Assembly (NCBI RefSeq): GCF_016859285.1
Contig: NC_053422.1
Span: 7,330,501 to 7,394,500, forward strand
Length of the DNA stretch: 64,000 bases
From: Xiphias gladius
Lineage: Eukaryota > Chordata > Actinopteri > Istiophoriformes > Xiphiidae
Reading direction: 5' to 3'
A model generated the notes under the pieces. It had not been told where the DNA came from, searched no databases, and saw nothing but the letters and a program-made list of their open reading frames with translations. Made by a program: the position numbers and the translations under genes. This document shows, piece after piece, positions 56,046 through 64,000 of this stretch (positions are counted from its first letter, which is position 1; every line of letters begins with the position of its first letter).

Positions 56046-58829
56046 AAAGGGTGGTCACACCAAAAACATGATTAGATTTATTCATTTAACTATTTATTTT
56101 CTGTTTACTGCACTTTGTACGAGGTTAGCTGATACGTTTAAAAAAGAAAATCTAAGTGGCATTGTTTTCTGGGAACATCTTCACTTCACTTTTAGAGCTT
56201 GAAACCTTGGCATAGTTCTGCATAGCAAACGTCCAAGCCATGCAGAAGACACGGACCACTGCTGAAAAAAAACACATTTTAAAAAAGGGAAACACTGAAA
56301 TTCAAAGAGAGATTCCCCCCGACTTGCACCCATGGTGGCTCCAGTTGAATTAAGAAAACTGAATGTTATTTAAAAGCTTTTAAAAGAATTGCGTCAGTTC
56401 ATTTTAGTGCAGTTGTTTGCAGATAGTTTCATGAAAGTTCTTAAGCAGAGTGCCAAAGAAGGCCTACAACTCAAATACATATTAGGGATATTTCTATCAG
56501 GTTTGCATCCCCATTCACTTGGTTAAAACTACTGGAATGCATTTTTTTTTTTATCTGTTTAATCCCTTGGTTTTCATAATCTCAGTTTCTATAAACAGTT
56601 AAGTGACTCCAAAATGCACAATTCCCCCACTTTCCCGGCGAAGAGATGCACATTGTTGTACGTTATACCAGCCGGATTGTGTGTCACCTCACTTGGTTGC
56701 ACAATCATTAGCTGTTCCCCAACGTTTTGATGTTAGCGGCTGCTTTGTCAGCTGTCCAGGTGGAAGCTATTTCCTCATCCGTGGAAAAGGTAAATGGCCT
56801 GACTGACCTTTCACCCAGATATTGACTTCGAGGCTGCAGCCAAGTGAAGACGCACGTACACAGACACACACGTACACACACTGCACGATGATGCTTTCTC
56901 CGGGTTTTTGTTTTTTTTGTTTTTTGCAGGTTGTACCCTTTCAGGACTGATATGCAGACTAACCTTTAGATGGTGGGCTGATGATGTCTTCCGATTATAT
57001 TGCACCTTGACTTAGACTTTAGACACGTTTACAACGATCTTTTAAACAAACACTGGGCTAAATATTTCTTTGATTCAAACATGAGCAAACACTGTTGCAA
57101 GTAATTGATGAATAGATTATGTCTTGCGACAGTCTTGTTAGATACATATGTTACCTCATCCTCATCAGGGCTCGCTGTTGAAATCATCTGAATAAAAGAT
57201 CGGTCCACATCCTCAACAGGTTCTCATTGGTTCTTTCATAACTAGCTGACATGTACTTTATCTGTATGAACTGATGAAACTGGCAAAGATGGAGGAACCA
57301 CAACGCAAAGGCAAACAAAGGTCTTCTCATTGAGAGAACGGAGCGAGTCAGAGCTTCCAGTTCGACGGTGTGCTTTATTAGCTTCTCAAAGAGCAACAGA
57401 TCATCTTTGCTCTCGCGTCTGAAGGTGGGTCACCAAGCCTACACACAACAAAACACTCGCAGTCTAACCATATTTGCCCCCAACACTTACTGAAGTACCG
57501 GCTGTGGGAACAGTGGGAAGACTATAGCACAAAATGTCACAACAATAATACACAATAATACCAGTAAAAACTGCAAAAGCGCGGGTAAACAGACTCAAGA
57601 CGATGTCCCAGTACATGCTGGGAGGCTTTCCACTATGCCCCGGGGCACCACAGCACTTTATTTTTGTTTCTGTCGTAGTCTTTTTATGCAGTTGGGCTTC
57701 TAGTATATTTTTTCCCTGAGCGAGATTTTTCTTCTTGAGTGAGAAAACAGGGCAGTCACTTTCCGTGGTGTATGACACGGACATCCGTGGCTTGTGTGCG
57801 TCTACGACCTGGAGTTGACATCGATCACTTCACTCTGAAGACAAAACGTCTCGCAGTTGCATTGCATCGTGATATACTCTACAAACAAATCCTACATTTC
57901 TACAATGTGCAGAGTGGGTTCAGCAAAAACGTGACACTGAAGCACTGCTTTGCTTTGTCATTGGACTTAATGGAACCAACAGAATTTTTGTTTTTTTAAA
58001 TTTCCAAATCTTGCCACATCAGTACCCACCACAGAACATTTACCTTTATTTAATGATCACTCCAAAAATAACCCACAAGTGTTTTAAGTACATATAAGTT
58101 GGCCAGCTAGTGCAAACATTGTATTTTAATAAAGTTATGTTGTCTTTGATCACATTTCAAAGTAACAGACAATATTATCTTAGGTTTTGTTGGCAATCGT
58201 AGTTTGAAAACCGCCTCATGTTTGCTGAGGGTGTTTTTCTCAGGCGAGGCGGCACACATTTCTAGGCCTGTCTACTGCAGGATTTCTGTAATATCTTACC
58301 ATGCAATTCAGCCCTGTGCACGATGAATGAACTGGCTGAATATGCTACAGCCGTTCTGCTGTAATGTAGAGGCCGAACTTTGATTCGAGCAAGTCAAAGT
58401 TTTAAATCATTATGTATTTTCAGGATCTACTGTCTGTGTAACCACGAGACCTAATTGTTACCTATTCGTAAGTTGTCACAAAATACTTGCTTTAAAATGC
58501 CCTGGGGATCGGTGTCCCACTTGAGCAGGCAAACCGCCACGCCAGACCTGAAAACCCGTATGAGGGAAAAATCGGGGGTCTTCCTACAACTTTTGTCACC
58601 ATCACTTCTCCTCAAACCTTTCAACCAGCATGTTAACAAAGGCTTTTTTTTTTAAATTCATCTTTATTGTTTGCTCAGCTTTGGTCACCTATCCGCGTGA
58701 GACCACCACACATCACAAACAATGGGCCCAGAGGCGCGAGGCGCTTCGCTAATGTATTTTATGTTGAATTCGCTCATGCGTTTTTTTTTGTTTTTTGTTT
58801 TTTAACGGTTCCTGTCCCTTTAAACCGAG
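56046..58829. other. Region upstream of elovl6, before the 59 kb island
   Basis: About 2.8 kb of AT-rich sequence between the Tc1 relic and the next CpG island. Open frames here have no recognisable domain or splice context. It separates two divergently oriented candidate promoters. Confidence 0.5.
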
Positions 58830-59001
58830 CGAGCCCCCCCGCTCGTTCAGGTGGGCGGCTCAGGTGTGCTGCCGCAGTCACGTGACGGACCTCGCCCGTT
58901 GCTACGACCCTTCTCTCGCGTTTGGGCGGTCGGTTTGAAGTGGCAGCGCCGCGTCGGTCTTGCTAGGCCGCCCTCTTGCTAGCTCCAGCGTGACACCGGG
59001 T

Positions 59002-59088
59002 ATGGACGTTTCGCCCGCGGCCGCTTGCCGCCGCCGCCGCCGCCGCCGCTCACCGGGCGTTTCACAGCCGCGGCCGGCCTTCGCCTGA
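59002..59088 (+). CDS. Possible upstream open reading frame
   Basis: ATG at 59002 opens a 28-codon frame (MDVSPAAAC, an Arg run from the CCG repeat, then SPGVSQ) closing at TGA 59086-59088, only six bases before the next ATG at 59095. If both lie in one mRNA, this would be a uORF; no transcript evidence is available. Confidence 0.3.
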   Translation: MDVSPAAACRRRRRRRSPGVSQPRPAFA

Positions 59089-59094
59089 GGGAAA

Positions 59095-59282
59095 ATGACT
59101 CTGTGGAGAACAGTTGCCACCGGCCGTTGCTCCCGGCGCTACACCCCTGCAGTCAGCTGTGCACTCCAGGCCCCGAAGCTAAAGTTTTGTGTCCTGCTAG
59201 GTTGTGGGCCGCTCGGCGCCACTGCAACCTTTCCCCCCCGACACTTCACTTCACTTCACTTCACTTCACTTCACTTCAGCGG
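59095..59282 (+). CDS. Putative first coding exon of an unidentified gene (3' part off window)
   Basis: ATG at 59095 opens MTLWRTVATGRCSRRYTPAV, with Arg, Ser and Thr but no acidic residues, resembling a mitochondrial targeting sequence, and ends at a consensus donor CGG/GTAAGT. I do not recognise the protein. The end of the frame is a seven-unit CACTT repeat (59242-59276), unusual for coding DNA. The exon may instead be 5' UTR. No secure second exon is visible before base 64000. Confidence 0.35.
59242..59276. repeat. (CACTT)7 pentanucleotide repeat
   Basis: Seven perfect CACTT units immediately before the donor at 59283. Changes in unit number would shift the reading frame of the putative exon. 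Confidence 0.95.
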
Positions 59283-61083
59283 GTAAGTTTTTGCTGCTCG
59301 TGCTGAAAGCCACGTTGCGAGGTGGTGACTTGTCTCTGTGCGCCTGGTTTGATGAGCAAGCTGAGGCGCGGGGCTGCTGATGCTGCTGGTTGTATCTGCC
59401 TGTGGGTCAGTGTCCGGTGTCTGCTGTTAATCTTCTGCCCCCGATGCTGCTGCTGTGCTGCTCCTGTCTGCACTAGCCTGTTTTCTTTTAGTATTAAATG
59501 TGAATTACTTTTGCTGTTGTGGGTCATTTTTTTCTTTTTCGTTTTTTTTGGTTTGGCGGATGCTTTATGATGCTGATTTACCCAGTGGTCAATTATGAAC
59601 GCTCATGTTTTTAGTATCATTTATTATTGTCAATATCCAGTGTCAGTGTTGTATGTTAACTTATGGGCAGAACTGATAACAGTATTTCAGGGTACAGAAT
59701 GTTGCAACTGTTTTGGGGGGTTTGCCTTCAGCTCACTGCAGTCTAGGCCTGTGTAGAAGGGGGATATATTACATTAGCTCCATGTGCACATTGATGTTGC
59801 TCTTCTTGACTGCACACGTCATGGTTTAGTCGAGTGTTAGAGAAATGCAGTATTTGAACCCGTGGCTCATCACAACCACCGTGATTGACTGCTCAGCCCC
59901 CGTTGCTGTGTGGGCCTAATGCGGCCTCTACACTCAGCCAGAATGGCCGCCACCATCGAGCTTATATCCGCACACATGGTCGCCTGCTGATTGTCAGAGC
60001 TCCATAACACTTCGGAGATTGTCCGCTATAACCATAGACTTCGAGTCGTGCCTGACGTGAGGGATTATTTGCTGTTTTGCTGACACGTTCCGGCCCGTTG
60101 CTGAATTTCATGTGGATTGCTCGCTTACTTTTATTACGCTTAGCTCATATTACAATCTCAGCGTTGGTTGGAGGTGCTTTGTCGGCGAATGACCACATAG
60201 CCACGGCTGGCATCGGCTCACAATTGATATGATACCACACGATGGCTGGCCCTGAACTCTGTGTAAATACTGCAACCTAGTTTCCTCTGTGCGAAGTTGG
60301 ACTTGGGCTTGTGGGGAGTGACGAGATGAGGCTAGAGGCCAGATATCAATGTCTGTGTTCACGTTGGATAAATCCGTTCCGACCGAGCCAGCTGGAACTT
60401 AGGCTCCTGTACCTTTTTTCACTCTTGCTCTTCTTCTCCCATGTTACCTAATTATGCGTCCCGAAAATATCTAGCTTTTCGATTTTCCTCATTGCGTTAT
60501 TAGTCTCCCACGAGTCTCTCGAGTGTAATTCAGCTGCAGGACTGGGGTGTGTGACCTCTCACCTGTCTGTCTAAACATATCATCTTAAGGTCTCCCAGCG
60601 GAGCGTCTGCGGCCGAAGCCGGGTGTGCTACAGCATCATCTGGGATTTCATCATCCCAGTTCATCCTCTCCACTTCAAATAAATCTGATATGCTCTTGGG
60701 GGGGAGGGTGTGCGTAAGGGGCTGCTTGCAGGCATTTGTGTCTATGCGCGTGCTTACCTGCGTGCCTGCTGGGTTTTCCGAGTTAGTGAGCGCACCTGTG
60801 CGGCTGGCCTGCCCTTGGGGAGGAAGTTTTTGGCAGGCACGTCAGGCATCTGGAGTCTAGCTCAGCGGAGCCGGACTACAGAGAAGTGGCGTGCTCGTGA
60901 ATTGTGTCCTTTCGAGGTCGGGGAGGTCACTCCTGAATATGGGAGTTAGAGGGAGCGTGTGTGTCGGAGGTCGTCGGAACGAGTGCTGAGATCTCAAGAA
61001 AAGGCATGTTGAGGCAGAACGTAAATGTCTCTGGAAATGTCTCTTACTCAAATCAGTGATTTGGTTTTTGTCCTCTAAATAAT

Positions 61084-61375
61084 TTTTTTTTTTATGCTTT
61101 TTTTTTAGTGCTGAAGCAAATTAGTCAGTTTAAAGCATTTTTTTAAAAATTGATTAGTTAATTAATTACTTAAAACAAATAAAGACTGTTGTTTGGCTCC
61201 AGTTTCTTCAGGGTGAGCATTAACATGTTTTCTCCTTTTTTTTTACTTTCTTCATTTTACATTATGGTAAATTGAATCACTTTGAGTTTGGGACTGATAG
61301 TCAGACTAAATAAGAGGTTTTTAAGTCATTCTGGCTTTTTAAACACAAAATAATTCATTCATTGATTTAGTGAAA
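61084..61375 (-). mobile_element. Dispersed 'GGGCTGCAACTAA' element, copy 4 (inverted, degraded)
   Basis: AAATTGAATCACTTTGAGTT followed by TGGGACTGATAGTCAGAC aligns with the same inner region of copy 3. The AGTGCTGAAGCAAATTAG start resembles the right end of copy 1. Limits approximate. Confidence 0.5.
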
Positions 61376-62689
61376 AGAAAAAAAAAGTTGTTAAAAATCA
61401 CAAGTTGGCTAAATAATTTTAACTCAAGGTCCATTTACTAGCTATTGGCTCTCAACCACATCTCTTGGTCTATATCTGTATAGACTTCATGGAGTTTGAC
61501 CTTTGACCTTGGAGTTTCGACCATGGCAAACTACTGTTCCCAAAGTGAAAAGTGAACTTTATTTGCTAAAAAATAATTATTTGTATCTCTGCTTTGATTA
61601 TGATTTTGAAAACAAAAAGAGTGGTGATTTGAAATCTGGTTCCTGCAAAAATGATTCACTCCCTAGCAAAATGTTAGCAAGGAAACCTAAATTAAACCGA
61701 TTTTTGAAAAGTATTTTAAATAACAGTGAGACAGATAGAGATGAAGGAAAACACAGTGCGAGACGGTAGCAGAGAGTGAGAAATCCCTATTTTGTTGCTT
61801 TTTTTTTTTTCCCTCCATGAGAGACTTGGGGCCCGACAGATGTCGACAGATGTACATGTATGCTCTGAGGGATTCTTCACACTGTCCTACTGTTATACTA
61901 CAACTCACGGCTCCTTGTCGAATCCTGCTGTGGGCAGAATCACACAGAACTCAAAAGAGGTGCCCTTACTTTTGTTTTTGTTTTGATATATAGTGAATGC
62001 TGCTTTCTTTTTTTGCTATGCAGCCCACAGTGAGTGGGCAAGTAGGAGCTGAATGTCTTGCTCAAGGACAGTTACAGGTAAGTATCGAGGTTTGGTGTCG
62101 GTACCATAGAGTAACAAATGAAGGGCTTCTATTGTTAGCGGCCACTTGAGATCGGGGAAGACAACATACCAGTTAGAGTAATCTCACTGGATAACACGTG
62201 ACCATGAAATGACCTCCCGACTCTGCTGTACCTTGGGCTGTAAACTGCTGATGTTTTGTCTGTAGAAATGCTGTTAGAGGCTTGGATTTTCCATTTGAAT
62301 GTTATGTCTAAGTGTTTTCCTCCAAAGGACAAAAACTGTCTTCCCCAGTCTACCACCCATGTAGGATCATACATCATTATGACGCATAACCCCCCCACCC
62401 CCCACCCCCCACATCCCCGACCAGTGCCTTTGTAGATTCAGCACTTCCTAACTACATAGCGCATTGTTCCTACTGTTTTGCCTGCCGTGCTTTAAATACA
62501 CCGTGTCCTTGAGACAAAAACACATCGGCCCTGAAACAAAAGTTTGTTAACACATTTCAGAGGCCATCTGAGATGCACTGAGGGGCTCCCGCTATGATAG
62601 ATTAAGCTCTAGCTGTGTAAAGTGTGTGTGCAGTTCTCCCAAATCCCTACACCAGTGCAAAACCATAATACTTTAGTTGAGTAAATACT

Positions 62690-62960
62690 GACAACGGTGC
62701 TGATAATTCATTAGGTTTAAATTAATTTATTAAGTCATTTCTCAAACAAATATGCCAAACAATTGCTGGTTGCTGCTTATTGAATATAATGAGTGTGTTT
62801 GCTGCTTTTCCTCTATTTCATATTGCTGTATTGTGAATGTAATACTTTTGGGTTTTGGACTATTAGTTGGACAAAAGAATCAACACAGCAAAGAAAAGTA
62901 AAAGATTCACAAAGGCTGTCTGTCGTTGCAGGTTTACAGAATTTTCATTAGATTACACAG
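62690..62960 (-). mobile_element. Dispersed 'GGGCTGCAACTAA' element, copy 5 (inverted, degraded)
   Basis: ATTGTGAATGTAATACTTT followed by TGGGTTTTGGACTATTAG matches copies 3 and 4. Only this part is clear and the limits are approximate. Confidence 0.5.
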
Positions 62961-64000
62961 GGCCTTAAAAACCACATAATACCTACATTAAATTGCCCTT
63001 TTTTATAGCAATTTTAAATGCAATTTAAACACGCCAACATGCCATTTATTGTATAGAAATATCAGTAAACGTGAACACAAGGAAAATGAGGGGGACCTCA
63101 TTAGTCTATTGAATCCATAGGGGAAAAAATGCTATAAGATTACTGTGATATTTCACAAATGGCCTATTCATACTTCAGTGTACTTTTCATATGCTTATGG
63201 TATTGCTATAATATTCTGATGATATTTTTACAATATGGTATAGTTTTGCAGTGACCTTCCTGTAGAATCCTTCCAAATCTTAAGAATCAAGGTTACTGTA
63301 CCTTTTGTACATTTGGGGGACATCTTTCTTAGAGAATGACCCATCCATCGTCTATGAGCTGAACCTTTCTTGTTTTGACGTCTGAAAGAGTGACCGTGTC
63401 ACAGTTAGTCACTGCAGTTTTAACATGAATGTATTTTTCTCTGGGGGAAGCTCATTGAAACTTGCCTCGGGGGGGTTAATCGGGCCCATAGTCACCAGCA
63501 TACTGCCATCTAGTGGTCTCAGGGTGACTCTCGGCCCAGCAGGTCTATTTTCTACTCAAAGTACCCGATCTCACCCAAACAAATTGGATTCATAACGTAT
63601 GGCTTACATTACACGCCGTTTATATCATATCTGAGGCTGTAGACCAGCCCTCGCAGTAAATCTATTCTGTAATATCTCCCAGCACTCTGTGTGACACCGC
63701 CAATAAGATGGAGAACGGGCGATGTGATGTATGAGTGGCCAAGGTGAATGTATTGTTTTAACCGAAAGGGCACCAGCTGCAGTCACAGAGTTGTGGTGTG
63801 GAAAGTGGAAATCTGACCTATTGGTTTAGAGCGGATAAAAACAAATTCCCCCTGACCTTTCCGCTTCATTACCTGCCATGATAACTCATAAATTGAGGAG
63901 AGTACAGTGCTGGTGTCACGTCAGCAGCGCGGTGGGACCTACAATTTTTTTTTTTTTTTCTTCTCTCCATTTTTTTTTTTTTTCTTCACTCGCTGCGTCT

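Larger units (their letters stand above)
58830..59290 (+). promoter_or_regulatory. CpG island, likely promoter of a plus-strand gene
   Basis: GC-rich with many CpG, a CCG trinucleotide run at about 59026-59049 and a CAGTCACGTGAC E-box-like site at 58875-58886. It precedes a possible first exon with a consensus donor at 59283. The direction is inferred from that donor. Confidence 0.6.
59283..64000 (+). other. Presumed first intron of the unidentified gene, to the window edge
   Basis: Holds dispersed-element copies 4 and 5, C-runs at 62390-62416 and one small exon-like segment at 62024-62077 (acceptor GCTATGCAG, donor CAG/GTAAGT) that closes the frame of the putative first exon within three codons. 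No protein similarity was recognised. Confidence 0.4.

Overview
This window is vertebrate nuclear DNA, almost certainly from a teleost fish. It is AT-rich and intron-rich, with GT-AG splice sites, fish-type short interspersed elements and (CA)n microsatellites. The three recognisable genes are lrit3, egf and elovl6, in the order and relative orientation they have on human chromosome 4q25. No operon, phage, CRISPR array or microbial system is present.

Layout. Bases 2-4578 (+) hold the 3' part of lrit3, a retinal leucine-rich-repeat/Ig/FN3 membrane protein; its 5' exons lie before base 1, and it ends at two AATAAA signals near 5310-5325. Bases 7757-27197 (+) hold a complete egf precursor gene. 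I reconstructed 23 coding exons by joining splice sites; they stay in one frame for 1,114 codons: signal peptide, beta-propeller (LDLR class B), four EGF-like modules, second propeller, three EGF-like modules, the mature EGF module, a transmembrane helix and a cytoplasmic tail. Bases 36976-55358 (-) hold elovl6, four coding exons giving 269 residues, with a 15.3 kb first intron and a CpG-rich first exon. egf and elovl6 converge; about 9.8 kb separates their stop codons. Near 58.8-59.3 kb a second CpG island carries a possible first exon (+) of a gene I could not identify, running off the right edge.

Non-coding content. Between egf and elovl6 lie a TIR element (29876-30452) interrupted by a tRNA-derived SINE, an orphan CpG-rich segment (33.57-33.97 kb) with no known gene, and a 54-bp near-perfect palindrome (35118-35171). 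elovl6 intron 1 begins with a 611-bp tandem duplication whose copies differ at two positions I could find. A broken Tc1-like transposase fragment sits about 450 bp upstream of the elovl6 start codon. At least five diverged copies of one dispersed 'GGGCTGCAACTAA' family are scattered through the window.

The genes do not form one pathway: lrit3 acts at retinal synapses, egf encodes a secreted/membrane growth factor precursor, and elovl6 elongates C16 fatty acids in the ER. Their adjacency is conserved vertebrate synteny. I found no convincing new biological system; the points most worth checking are the 611-bp duplication, the orphan CpG island, the palindrome and the unidentified first exon.
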